Shown piece by piece: positions 42,551-50,843 of a stretch of 64,000 nucleotides of DNA. Under the pieces are notes generated by a model. That model made no database searches, was not told the origin of the DNA, and worked only from the letters and a program-made list of their open reading frames with translations. Both the position numbers and the translations under genes were made by a program. The DNA comes from Candidatus Woesearchaeota archaeon (lineage in GTDB: Archaea; Nanobdellota; Nanobdellia; Woesearchaeales; GCA-2686295), in NCBI GenBank assembly GCA_013202845.1, contig JABMPT010000003.1:47609-111608 (forward strand), in the 5' to 3' direction. How positions within the stretch are numbered: the stretch's first letter is position 1; every line of letters starts with the position of its first letter.

Positions 42551-43075
42551 TTATTTCTTTGATACTTTTAGTTTTTTATGTGCTAGTGTAAAGAAGAATT
42601 CGAGGATATAGTTATCTGCATTTTCAAATTTAACTTTATCTCCTCGGTAATTCATATCAGTTATTATTCGTTTACGATAATCAGGGAAAACTTTCTTAAT
42701 AGTGGATGAATCCATAACTAAATTATGAACTAAATGGTTTCTTATAGTGTTGATAAGTTCTAGTTTTTTAATCAATTTTGCAGTAGTTAATTCTTCGCCG
42801 TTTTTTTTCTTAACTGAAACTATTCTCCCTTTCTCAATTTTAAGATTTGAATACTGAGAACGGATTTGCTCGTTATACATCCTGTTATCAAATATTGTTT
42901 CTAAAATATTAATTTTTCTGCGAAACATCAAACTATCTAAAACTAAATTTTTAAACACTGTTGAAAACGAAATTGAACCAAAAAAATAGTTAGTTATAAA
43001 ATTATTAACAAGAGCTTCACAAATTAAATGCCTATTTAATACTCTTGCTCTATATTCATCGACAGATTCGCCCAT
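42551..43075 (-). CDS. HEPN-like helical protein (possible RNase toxin)
   Basis: Starting at ATG 43075 gives 174 residues, all helical in character. Near residue 112 it has IRNHLVHNL, an R-N-x-x-x-H motif of the kind that forms the RNase active site in HEPN domains of toxins and defence systems. No MNT-type nucleotidyltransferase antitoxin lies beside it. It could protect the element from rivals or be a non-catalytic HEPN-like protein. The fold assignment rests on one motif plus the predicted helices. Confidence 0.5.
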   Translation of the reverse strand: MGESVDEYRARVLNRHLICEALVNNFITNYFFGSISFSTVFKNLVLDSLMFRRKINILETIFDNRMYNEQIRSQYSNLKIEKGRIVSVKKKNGEELTTAKLIKKLELINTIRNHLVHNLVMDSSTIKKVFPDYRKRIITDMNYRGDKVKFENADNYILEFFFTLAHKKLKVSKK

Positions 43076-43162
43076 ACACAATGTTAACTTTCACTTAATT
43101 ATAAAGTTTTTGCACAATTTAAAATAAGAGAATAATAATTGATTTTGCTATCGGACACAAAA

Positions 43163-43170
43163 TTTATAAG
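43163..43170 (+). promoter_or_regulatory. TATA box for the integrase gene
   Basis: TTTATAAG lies 31-38 bases before the ATG at 43201, with AAAGGTG (43185-43191) as the ribosome site. In the circular form this drives the whole integrase; after integration it drives only the N-terminal fragment. Confidence 0.6.
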
Positions 43171-43200
43171 TCCCAACATCCTTAAAAGGTGTGTATAAAA

Positions 43201-43434
43201 ATGCGCAAAAGAGTTAATATTACAATCGAAAACAAAGTCCATTCTTTTCTAAAACAGAAAAGATTAAATATTTCAAGATATGTCGAGAAACTCATAGTAA
43301 AAGACTTATTTGGGAAGCGTTTGATTGAGTCATCCAGTAGCTTAGTGCTTACGAGGGTTCGAATCCCTTCCCCCGCATACAAAAACAATGGCTTTAGAAA
43401 TAATACCGATAGGCGGATTCAGCGAGATAGGTAG
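43201..43434 (+). CDS. Integrase N-terminal fragment (int(N)) with RHH-like domain
   Basis: ATG 43201 opens a 77-codon frame. Residues 1-40 (MRKRVNITIENKVHSFLKQK, then RLNISRYVEKLIVKDL) have the beta-helix-helix pattern of ribbon-helix-helix DNA-binding proteins. The frame then enters the att repeat and terminates 41 bases beyond it, in host sequence, overlapping the RNase J start in another frame. Joining 43393 to 33707 continues this frame into the catalytic domain. It has its own promoter, so a small RHH protein is probably made while integrated. Confidence 0.75.
   Translation: MRKRVNITIENKVHSFLKQKRLNISRYVEKLIVKDLFGKRLIESSSSLVLTRVRIPSPAYKNNGFRNNTDRRIQRDR
43322..43393 (+). repeat. attR: 72-bp direct repeat
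   Basis: This is an exact copy of 33635-33706. It ends after ATGGCT, so the RNase J start codon is within the repeat. Confidence 0.95.
43332..43377 (+). pseudogene. 3' half-tRNA-Leu left at the right end
   Basis: This is identical to tRNA positions 38-73 (anticodon stem 3' strand, variable arm, T arm, acceptor 3' strand) but has no 5' half. It is a remnant created by site-specific integration, not a functional tRNA. Confidence 0.9.
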
Positions 43435-44701
43435 GAACTGTGCTGCTCTAAAAGTTGATGATGAAGTTGTAATTCTTGATTTAGGTCTTCATATGGAGAA
43501 ATATATCGAATACACAGATTCTGATGACATCGTTGATATGTCTTCAAAATCACTTATGGATATAGGCGCAATACCTGATGTCAGAACGTTAGGTAATCTA
43601 TCTAAGAAAGTCGTTGCTGTTTGTCTTGGACATGCTCATCTTGACCATATGGGTGCAGTTCCATTTCTAGGAAACAAATTTGACTGTCCAATATATGGTG
43701 CACCATTCACAATGGAAGTATTGAAAGCCATGATAAAAGACCAAAAAATTGATTTAAGAAATGATTTGATTGAGCAAAAAGAGAACTCGAGATTCAGGGT
43801 TTCCAAGAATATTGAAATTGAGTTCATAAACGTTACTCATTCAACACCACACGCTGTTTTGATTGCTGTTCATACAAAATATGGTGTTGTACTTTATGCG
43901 AACGAGTTCAAGCTTGATGAACATCCTACCCTCGGAAATAAAACAAATATACAAAGATTAAAAGAATTAAAAATCAAGGCTTTGATAGTGGATTGTCTTT
44001 ATTCCACAAATCCGACAAAAACTCCTTCTGAAATGATTGCCAAACAGATGCTTAAAGAGATTTTGCTGGAGAATGATACAAAAGGAAGAAATATTTTTGT
44101 AACGACTTTCTCAAGTCATATTGCTAGAGTAAAAACAATAAAAGAAATAGGAAGAAAAATGGGAAGAAAAGTGGTTTTTTTGGGTCGATCACTTGCTAAA
44201 TACGCTCTCGCTGCACAGGATGCAAACATCACAAATTTCTCAGATATTACAATAGTAAAATACAGCAGCAAAGTCAAAAAGTTTCTTTCAAAACTAAGCA
44301 ATACAGACAAGTATCTTTTTGTTGTTACAGGACATCAGGGAGAGCCAAAAGCCATTCTTTCAAGAATTATTAACAACGGTTTCTTCAACTTCAAACCTGG
44401 AGATATGGTTATATTCTCTTGTCATATAATACCTGTACCAATTAATTATGATAACAGAAAAAAATTGGAAGATTCAATTAAACAGAAACATGTAAGAATA
44501 TTCAGAGATATTCATGTTTCAGGGCACGCATCAAGGGAAGACCAGAGAGATTTCTTTGCAATCACAAAACCTGAATTCATTATACCAATACACGGAGACA
44601 TTCCAAGGATGGAAGCAATGAAAGAACTTGCTCTGGAAGAAGGTTATAAGGAAAAGGATGTTTTTCTTCTAAAAAACAAGGAAATAATTAAAATAAACTG
44701 A
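43388..44701 (+). CDS. rnj: RNase J-type beta-CASP ribonuclease
   Basis: This 437-residue protein has the archaeal RNase J length. Metallo-beta-lactamase motifs are present: HAHLDH near residue 79, VTHSTPHA and the beta-CASP region with GHQGEPKAIL, HVSGHAS and PIHGD. The family is a zinc-dependent 5'-3' exoribonuclease in RNA decay. Its first two codons lie in the att repeat, so insertion of the element rebuilt the start but removed the upstream promoter region. Expression must now come from within the element, for example the TATA at 43163. Confidence 0.92.
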   Translation: MALEIIPIGGFSEIGRNCAALKVDDEVVILDLGLHMEKYIEYTDSDDIVDMSSKSLMDIGAIPDVRTLGNLSKKVVAVCLGHAHLDHMGAVPFLGNKFDCPIYGAPFTMEVLKAMIKDQKIDLRNDLIEQKENSRFRVSKNIEIEFINVTHSTPHAVLIAVHTKYGVVLYANEFKLDEHPTLGNKTNIQRLKELKIKALIVDCLYSTNPTKTPSEMIAKQMLKEILLENDTKGRNIFVTTFSSHIARVKTIKEIGRKMGRKVVFLGRSLAKYALAAQDANITNFSDITIVKYSSKVKKFLSKLSNTDKYLFVVTGHQGEPKAILSRIINNGFFNFKPGDMVIFSCHIIPVPINYDNRKKLEDSIKQKHVRIFRDIHVSGHASREDQRDFFAITKPEFIIPIHGDIPRMEAMKELALEEGYKEKDVFLLKNKEIIKIN

Positions 44702-44713
44702 GCAACAACAATA

Positions 44714-44721
44714 TTTATAAA
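44714..44721 (+). promoter_or_regulatory. TATA box for the sliding-clamp gene
   Basis: TTTATAAA lies 33-40 bases before ATG 44754, with GGGGAA as the ribosome site. Confidence 0.6.
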
Positions 44722-44753
44722 TAAGCCTTAATTTTTTCTCATCGGGGAAAAAC

Positions 44754-45491
44754 ATGAAATTAACGCTTTCAGAACCTAAATTTCTAAAAGACAGCATTAG
44801 TATAATCTCTGATCTGGTAACTGAGGCAACATTCAAGATCACGCCTGATGCAATTGAACTTGTTGCAATGGATCCTGCCAATGTTGCCATGGTGATATTC
44901 AAGCTTTTAAGCAGCTCATTCGTTGAATATGACGTAAAAGAAGAAGTTGGTTTGTCGATAAATATGAATGACTTCAAGCAAGTATTAAGAAGAGCAAAAG
45001 CCAATGATTCAGTTAATCTTGAGATAGAGGACAACAAGTTTAAGATTACATTCAAAAGCAACACCACGAGAACATTCTTTTTGCCAATAATTGATGTGGA
45101 AGACAAACAGCAAAAGATTCCTGATTTAAAGTTCAAAGCAACCATTACTACTACAACAGATATCTTTAATGAAGCTATTGAAGATGCAAATATAATAAGT
45201 GAAAGTGTGACAATGGTTGTTGAAAACAAGGAATTTGTCGTCAATGCTTCTGGAGACTTGAGCAAAGCAAACATAAATATCAAGGCAGACAACGACACCA
45301 AGATAATCGCTGACGAAAAAGTGAAGTCAAAATACTCAATAGAATATCTAAAGAAGATGATTCAAGGAAGCAAACTAAGTGACAAAGTTATGTTGCAAAT
45401 AAGCAATGATTATCCATTAAAGTTGGAATACAAAGTTCTAAACAAAGTACAGCTTGCATTCATTCTTGCTCCTAGAGTGGATAATGATTAA
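44754..45491 (+). CDS. pcn: DNA polymerase sliding clamp PCNA
   Basis: This 245-residue protein has the standard PCNA length. It shows the two-domain repeat (MKLTLSEPKFLKDSISIISDL; ATFKITPDAIELVAMDPANVAM), the central linker region (TRTFFLPIIDVED) and the C-terminal LKLEYKV followed by LAFILAPRVDND. The homotrimer encircles DNA and recruits PIP-box proteins. It has its own promoter and a T-run terminator (45492-45499). Confidence 0.96.
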   Translation: MKLTLSEPKFLKDSISIISDLVTEATFKITPDAIELVAMDPANVAMVIFKLLSSSFVEYDVKEEVGLSINMNDFKQVLRRAKANDSVNLEIEDNKFKITFKSNTTRTFFLPIIDVEDKQQKIPDLKFKATITTTTDIFNEAIEDANIISESVTMVVENKEFVVNASGDLSKANINIKADNDTKIIADEKVKSKYSIEYLKKMIQGSKLSDKVMLQISNDYPLKLEYKVLNKVQLAFILAPRVDND

Positions 45492-45499
45492 TTTTTTTT
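45492..45499 (+). terminator. T-run after PCNA
   Basis: Eight consecutive T follow the TAA stop, before a new TATA-like TATTTAAAAG upstream of thiI. Confidence 0.45.
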
Positions 45500-45538
45500 C
45501 CCATTAACTATTTAAAAGCTTCAAGACTTTTTCTAGAT

Positions 45539-46975
45539 ATGGAAGATTGTATATTGCTAAGATACGGAGAAATTGGATTAAAGAGCAAGAGAACCAGACC
45601 TTTCTTTGAAAGAAAGTACATAATAGCAATAAAAGACGCTCTAAATAGAAATTACATAGATTATGAAGACATAAAGAACTTGGGCGGCAGATTCATCCTT
45701 TATTGTAAAAAAACCGAAGAAGCTATCAATGTGTTGAAAAAAGTTCCAGGCATTCAAAGTTTATCACCTGCAAAAAAAATTGTTTTTTCTTCTAAAAAAG
45801 ATTTAATCAAAAAAGTTGAGAAAGAAGCAAAATCATTGGTGAAAAACAAGGTTTTTGGCGTGAGAGTAAAAAGGATCGGAACTCATGACTTTGATTCTAT
45901 TAGCTTAGCTAAAGAAATCGGGGATTCTATTTATGATGGAAGCAAAGGTGTTAATCTGACTAGCCCCGAAGTCAGTGTCAACCTTGAAATCAGAAATAAA
46001 GAATGCTTTTTCTACACTTCAGCAACTAGAGGAATCGGAGGACTACCTCCGGGAAGTTCTGAAAATATTCTTTGCTTGTTTTCAGGAGGAATAGATAGTC
46101 CTGTGGCTGCTTTTGAAATGTTAAAAAGAGGTTGTAAAGTTGATTTCTTGTTTGTTGATTTAGTTGGAGAAAAAGTAGTTTCAGATGTTTCAAGAATTTA
46201 TAATTTTCTTATCACAAATTTTGCCTTTGGTTACACACCAAAACTATACATAGTTGATGGTAAGAAACTTGTGAAACTAATAAAAAAAGACACACCAAAC
46301 ACCTTAAGACAGATAGCTTTCAAAATGGTGTTGTATAAAATTGGTGAATTAATCGCTAAAAAATACAGACATCTTGCCTTGATTGGAGGAGAAGCATTAT
46401 CGCAGAAATCAAGTCAGACATTGAAAAGCTTGTTATTCATTGAAAGCCAAGTATCTATATCTATGCTTAGGCCTTTAATTTCACTTGATAAATTAGAAAT
46501 CACTAAAAAAGCCAGAGTTATAGGAACACTTTCAAGCTCTGAAAAAATAAAAGAATTCTGTAATCTAAGCGATGGTCCTGTAACAACTTCTCCAAGATCC
46601 GAAGACTTGAAAAAGATTCCTTCTTTTGATGCAGATATAAAAGAAGCTGTAAAAAATATGGCTATAGTAAGAGGTTCTGCTGAAACAAAAAAGTATTCTA
46701 AAATAAAACTTTCAAAAGGAATCAATTTCTTGACCGTAGATCTGAGACCAAAAACAATACAACAAAAGAAACCTCTTAATACTGATTTGAAAATTCCTTA
46801 TGAAGAGATATTCTATAATTTGGACTTGCTTAAAAAGGATAAACATTATCTTTTAATATGTGAATTTGGCGTTTTGAGTGATGGCACGGCTACAGAGTTA
46901 AGAAAAGATGGTATAAAAGCAACAGGTATAAGTGTACGGGATTTCAAAAAACACCTTTTAACCAAAAAGAAATAA
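45539..46975 (+). CDS. thiI: tRNA 4-thiouridine synthetase ThiI with rhodanese domain
   Basis: This 478-residue protein has ThiI domain order: N-terminal ferredoxin-like and THUMP domain (~1-165), PP-loop ATPase (LFSGGIDSPVAAFEML) and a C-terminal rhodanese-like domain. The rhodanese persulfide cysteine is Cys441 (LLICEFGVLSDG) and the partner cysteine is in EFCNLSDGP. It transfers sulfur to U8 of tRNA. Sulfur could come from the cysteine desulfurase at 51635. Many archaeal ThiI lack the rhodanese domain, so this bacterial-like form is notable. Confidence 0.93.
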   Translation: MEDCILLRYGEIGLKSKRTRPFFERKYIIAIKDALNRNYIDYEDIKNLGGRFILYCKKTEEAINVLKKVPGIQSLSPAKKIVFSSKKDLIKKVEKEAKSLVKNKVFGVRVKRIGTHDFDSISLAKEIGDSIYDGSKGVNLTSPEVSVNLEIRNKECFFYTSATRGIGGLPPGSSENILCLFSGGIDSPVAAFEMLKRGCKVDFLFVDLVGEKVVSDVSRIYNFLITNFAFGYTPKLYIVDGKKLVKLIKKDTPNTLRQIAFKMVLYKIGELIAKKYRHLALIGGEALSQKSSQTLKSLLFIESQVSISMLRPLISLDKLEITKKARVIGTLSSSEKIKEFCNLSDGPVTTSPRSEDLKKIPSFDADIKEAVKNMAIVRGSAETKKYSKIKLSKGINFLTVDLRPKTIQQKKPLNTDLKIPYEEIFYNLDLLKKDKHYLLICEFGVLSDGTATELRKDGIKATGISVRDFKKHLLTKKK

Positions 46976-47350
46976 TTATTTTTTTGGTATAGAACAAATA
47001 ACACAATTATTTGGAATATCAGATAATTTTTTATGAACTTCACAAGTCACGTCTTTATCTCTTAATGTATTTAAAAGCGCTTGTGTTTCTATAAGCATTG
47101 ATTCTTTATTCTTAATTTTTTTAGCTGACTGTCTTACTAATTCTTGCGTTTCCTTATCAAACTTTACTTTTGTAGCTCTTTTTGATTTCATATACTGACT
47201 AATAGCTGCTTCTGTAACACAGAGAAATTCCGCTATTTTTTTCTGTTCTAAACCTAATTTCTTCATCTCGATAGATAACTCTCTTCGAATGGCTGGCAAC
47301 ATATAAAGAACTTCTATTTCTTGTGGTTGCATTAACTTCAAATTAACCAT
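46976..47350 (-). CDS. XRE-type transcriptional regulator with C-terminal cysteine motif
   Basis: This 124-residue protein has a helix-turn-helix in LEQKKIAEFLCVTEAAISQYMKSKR (~45-70). The C-terminus has Cys and His residues (VTCEVH and CVIC) suited to binding a metal or iron-sulfur cluster, so it may sense metal or redox/sulfur status. GGTGATG supplies the ribosome site. It converges on thiI with a 0-base gap, hinting at control of nearby sulfur or RNA-repair genes. Confidence 0.8.
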   Translation of the reverse strand: MVNLKLMQPQEIEVLYMLPAIRRELSIEMKKLGLEQKKIAEFLCVTEAAISQYMKSKRATKVKFDKETQELVRQSAKKIKNKESMLIETQALLNTLRDKDVTCEVHKKLSDIPNNCVICSIPKK

Positions 47351-47393
47351 ATTGACATCACCTAAACTATAGTTTATATGTATTTCGAAAAAA

Positions 47394-48863
47394 TTACCCT
47401 TTTATATTGCCTATGGGTTTAAAAGCGACAACTCCTCTTGAAATATCTGCTGTTTCAAGTGTGTGTACTACATCTGATATGTTCTTGTATGCAAAACCTG
47501 CTTCTTCTGCAAGGCCTGACATTGAAGCTGTTTTGACATATATACCTCTTTTTTCCATGCTTTTTTGAAGTTCATCTCCTCGCACAAGATGTTTCGCTTT
47601 TGTTCTGGACATTGTCCTACCAGAACCATGAGCAGTGCTTCCAAAAGTCTCTTCCATAGCTTTTTCAGTACCAACTAATAAATATGATCCTGTCTCCATA
47701 CTCCCTCCAAGGATAACGGGCTGACCAACATCTCTGTATAAATCTGTAAGTTCTGGATGACCAGGACCAAATGATCTCGTCGCGCCCTTTCTATGAACAA
47801 CTACTTCTTTTTTACTTCCATCGATTTTATGCTCTTCTACTTTTGCTATATTGTGTGCTACGTCATATATTAAATTCATATCCATGTCTTCAGCTTCTTT
47901 TTTGAAAATCTCGGAGAAACATTCTCTTATTCTGTGAAGAATTACTTGTCTATTTGCAAAAGCGAAATTAGCTGCACAAGCCATTGCTTTGTAGTAATCC
48001 CGACCTTCTTTACTCTTAAAAGGTGCACACGCAAGCTCTCTATCCTTCACACCTAAGTTCATTTCTTTCATGGCCCTATTGAAAGACCCCAAATAATCAG
48101 TTGCTATTTGGTGTCCAAACCCCCTACTTCCACAATGGACCATTATAACTATCTGATCAGGCGTTGTTATCCCAAAACGTTTTGCAATCTCTGGCCTAAT
48201 AATATTCTGAGCAGTTACTAGCTGAACTTCAAGATAATGATTTCCACTTCCAAGCGTTCCCATCTGACGTAATCCTCTTTTTACCGCTTTTTCACTAACT
48301 TTGGTAGAATCTGCATTTTTTATACAACCATTCGCTTCTATTCTTTCAATATCTTGTTTTCTACCAAAATTGTTTTCAACACACCATTCTGCACCATTTA
48401 CCATTATGTCTTTCAACTGATTCTCTGTTACTCTCAGAAATCCTTTTGCTCCGACGCCCGCAGGAACCTTTTGAAATAATAAATCAATCAAAGGTCTTAG
48501 CTTTGGTTGAACGTCTTTAAAAGTCAGATTTGTAGTCACTAGTCTCATACCACAGTTGATGTCAAAGCCTATTCCCCCGGGGCTTATAACTCCTTTTTCA
48601 AGATCGAATGCGGCAACCCCTCCAATCGGAAATCCATAACCCCAATGACCGTCCGGCATACAATAAGCATACTTCTGTATTCCCGGTAAACAAGCAACAT
48701 TTGTAACTTGGTCAAAGACTCCTTGATCCATATCTTTCAATAGTTTTTCAGAAGCATAAATTCTTGCAGGAACATTCATGCCTTTCTTGAAGCTTTTAGG
48801 TATCTCCCATATAACTTCAGACACTTTTTTTATCTCTTTTGGCACATTATTTATTTTAATCAC
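47394..48863 (-). CDS. rtcB: RtcB RNA ligase, no intein
   Basis: This 489-residue protein has the normal uninterrupted length. Family motifs: GGIGFDINCGMRL (metal Asp/Cys), GTLGSGNHYLEVQ, HCGSRGFGHQ, YDVAHNIAK and HGSGRTMSR near the GMP-accepting His. It joins 2',3'-cyclic phosphate and 5'-OH ends using GTP, completing tRNA splicing, for which the tRNA-Leu intron here is a substrate. Many archaeal RtcB carry an intein; this one does not. It abuts the archease gene with no gap. Confidence 0.97.
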   Translation of the reverse strand: MIKINNVPKEIKKVSEVIWEIPKSFKKGMNVPARIYASEKLLKDMDQGVFDQVTNVACLPGIQKYAYCMPDGHWGYGFPIGGVAAFDLEKGVISPGGIGFDINCGMRLVTTNLTFKDVQPKLRPLIDLLFQKVPAGVGAKGFLRVTENQLKDIMVNGAEWCVENNFGRKQDIERIEANGCIKNADSTKVSEKAVKRGLRQMGTLGSGNHYLEVQLVTAQNIIRPEIAKRFGITTPDQIVIMVHCGSRGFGHQIATDYLGSFNRAMKEMNLGVKDRELACAPFKSKEGRDYYKAMACAANFAFANRQVILHRIRECFSEIFKKEAEDMDMNLIYDVAHNIAKVEEHKIDGSKKEVVVHRKGATRSFGPGHPELTDLYRDVGQPVILGGSMETGSYLLVGTEKAMEETFGSTAHGSGRTMSRTKAKHLVRGDELQKSMEKRGIYVKTASMSGLAEEAGFAYKNISDVVHTLETADISRGVVAFKPIGNIKG

Positions 48864-49274
48864 CTATATATCTAAAACAACTGTTGCGTAATATTTGTCT
48901 TTTTTCTGTATTTTCAGCATATGCATTGTTACTGCTTTGACATCATTCCTCAGACTTATATTATCGTTTAGTTTTTCGCCGTATAGCTTTGCACTCAACT
49001 TGTTTCCTTCTACATTCACTTCAAATTTTGAAAAAAACAATAATTCAACATCTCTCAAATACACCATTTCTGAAAGGAACGAAAACAATAGATGCTCTTG
49101 GTCTTCTTCTTCCACTTCTATTGTTCTAATAATGCTGTCTTTCAGTGTGGAAGTATCCGCCATTGTTTCTGCTAGCGCGAAAGCTGCATTTTCAAATAAT
49201 TCATTCAAGCTATTTCCTTCTGCTCTAAAAGCTATGTCCGCAGTTGCTACATCTTCTAAATATTCAAATCTCAT
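48864..49274 (-). CDS. Archease, RtcB cofactor
   Basis: This 136-residue protein has the archease length and ends: MRFEYLEDVATADIAFRAEG at the start (Asp/Ala-Asp metal site) and YYATVVLDI at the end. Archease speeds RtcB guanylylation and allows turnover. It is transcribed together with rtcB. Confidence 0.95.
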   Translation of the reverse strand: MRFEYLEDVATADIAFRAEGNSLNELFENAAFALAETMADTSTLKDSIIRTIEVEEEDQEHLLFSFLSEMVYLRDVELLFFSKFEVNVEGNKLSAKLYGEKLNDNISLRNDVKAVTMHMLKIQKKDKYYATVVLDI

Positions 49275-49292
49275 AAATCCCCCTTAAAAAAA

Positions 49293-50777
49293 TTATTTCC
49301 AATTCTCCAAGAAGTTCACTAACAATCTTACTCCGTATCCTGTTCCCCCTTTTGGAACATAATCATTGTCTTCTATGAACCAACCAACACCCCCTATGTC
49401 TAGGTGTGCCCAAGGAGTTTTCTTTATGAAAGCTTCTATAAAGGTTGCTGCAGTTATTGTTCCTGCTTCGTATCCTTTTCCTTTTCCAAGGTTTCTTACA
49501 TCTGCTAGTTCTCCTTTAATTGCTTCTCTAAACTCTTCCCATATCGGAAGTTCCCAAACCTTTTCATGTGTTTCATCAGCTGCTTTTTTGATTGCTTTCT
49601 TAAGTTTTTCATCATTACTTATCAATGGAGCTCCTGAATATCCTAAAACCACTATTGATGTGCCAGTAAGCGTTGCTATATCTACAATTGCCACTGGTTT
49701 CTTTTCTTCCGCATAAGCAACAGCATCTGCTAGCACTAATCGTCCTTCTGCATCTGTATTTGCTATCTCAATGGTTTTTTTGTTATATGCAGTTACTATA
49801 TCTCCTGGTTTTTGAGCTGCACCACCAGTCATGTTTTCTGATGCGACCATAACTCCCAGTACATTTATTGGAAGCTTCAATTTCGCAGCAACCATTACTG
49901 TTCCAAGAACTGCTGCTGCTCCTGCCATATCGCATTTCATGTCCAACATATAGCTTGAGGGTTTTATATCAAGTCCTCCACTATCAAATGTTATTCCTTT
50001 GCCAACAATTGCCATTTTCTTTTTTGCTTTGGGATTAGTTTCCATAAGGATTAGTTTAGGTTCTTGTGTACTTCCGCTGCTAACTCCTAGTATTGCATTC
50101 ATTTTTTTCTTTTGAAGTTCTTTTTTTCCAAATATCTTGATTTTTATTCCGTTTTTCTTAGCAATCTTTTTGGCTTCATTTGCCAATACTGTTGGAGTCA
50201 TATCACAGGCAGGTATGTTTACTAAATCTCTGACATAATTTGTTGCTTCTGCAAGTATTTCTCCTCTTTTCACACCTTTTTTTGTGTTAGAAACATCTTT
50301 TGTAAGAATTACTGCTTCATTTATTTTGTGAGGTTGCTCTTTCTTGTCAGTTTTATAGTGAGTAAATTTGTAGAGACCTAAAAGCATGCCTTCTGTAAGG
50401 GCTTGCGCTCTATCAGTTGTGCTTTTTCCTTTAATCTCGAAATCTAGAAGAGCTGTTCTAAAATCCTTTATTTTTCCATCTCTCGCTATCTTTGCTGTGA
50501 AAGCAGCTACTTGTCTTAGTTTTTCAATATCAAAGTCTTTTTTCTTTCCAAGTCCCACTAAAAGTACTTTTTCAGGAGATGCTAGCCCTAATGAAGAAAC
50601 TGAATAGATTTGTTTAAATTCTCCTTCAAATTTTTTCTCTTTTATGGCTTTTGATATTCTTCCTTTTAGTTTTTTGTCGAGAATAGGATGAGGAAACTTC
50701 TCTTTTTCAAAATGACCTATTATCAATAATTCTGATTTTACATTCTCGGGTTTTTCTGTTTTAATATTTATCTTCAT
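49293..50777 (-). CDS. pepA: Leucyl aminopeptidase (M17)
   Basis: This 494-residue protein has an N-terminal macrodomain-like region (~1-160) and a catalytic domain with the M17 signature NTDAEGRLVLADA. Metal ligands lie in GKGITFDSGGLDIKP and CDMAGAA. It is a hexameric cytosolic dizinc peptidase that removes N-terminal residues. It lies 18 bases upstream of archease and may be co-transcribed with the RNA-ligase pair. Confidence 0.95.
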   Translation of the reverse strand: MKINIKTEKPENVKSELLIIGHFEKEKFPHPILDKKLKGRISKAIKEKKFEGEFKQIYSVSSLGLASPEKVLLVGLGKKKDFDIEKLRQVAAFTAKIARDGKIKDFRTALLDFEIKGKSTTDRAQALTEGMLLGLYKFTHYKTDKKEQPHKINEAVILTKDVSNTKKGVKRGEILAEATNYVRDLVNIPACDMTPTVLANEAKKIAKKNGIKIKIFGKKELQKKKMNAILGVSSGSTQEPKLILMETNPKAKKKMAIVGKGITFDSGGLDIKPSSYMLDMKCDMAGAAAVLGTVMVAAKLKLPINVLGVMVASENMTGGAAQKPGDIVTAYNKKTIEIANTDAEGRLVLADAVAYAEEKKPVAIVDIATLTGTSIVVLGYSGAPLISNDEKLKKAIKKAADETHEKVWELPIWEEFREAIKGELADVRNLGKGKGYEAGTITAATFIEAFIKKTPWAHLDIGGVGWFIEDNDYVPKGGTGYGVRLLVNFLENWK

Positions 50778-50843
50778 TATATCACCAGTACTATTAGTTT
50801 TTTAGTTATTTTAATAATTTTTCCTTAAAAACAGAATAAGGAT

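Larger units (their letters stand above)
33635..43393. mobile_element. SSV-type integrated element in tRNA-Leu
   Basis: A 9,687-bp unit (start to start of the 72-bp repeats) separates the complete tRNA-Leu from the RNase J gene that originally adjoined it. It carries both parts of an SSV-type tyrosine integrase at its two ends, a replication-type ATPase, a nuclease lipoprotein, membrane proteins and several unknown genes. Base composition looks even more A/T-rich than the host. No capsid, terminase or conjugation gene is recognised, so virus and plasmid origins both remain possible. Confidence 0.93.

Noticed and set aside
43332..43377. Second tRNA-Leu gene
   Set aside because: Only the 3' half is present. 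It is the copy created by integration.
47394..48863. Intein in RtcB, common in archaea
   Set aside because: The protein has normal length and continuous family motifs, with no Hint-domain sequence.
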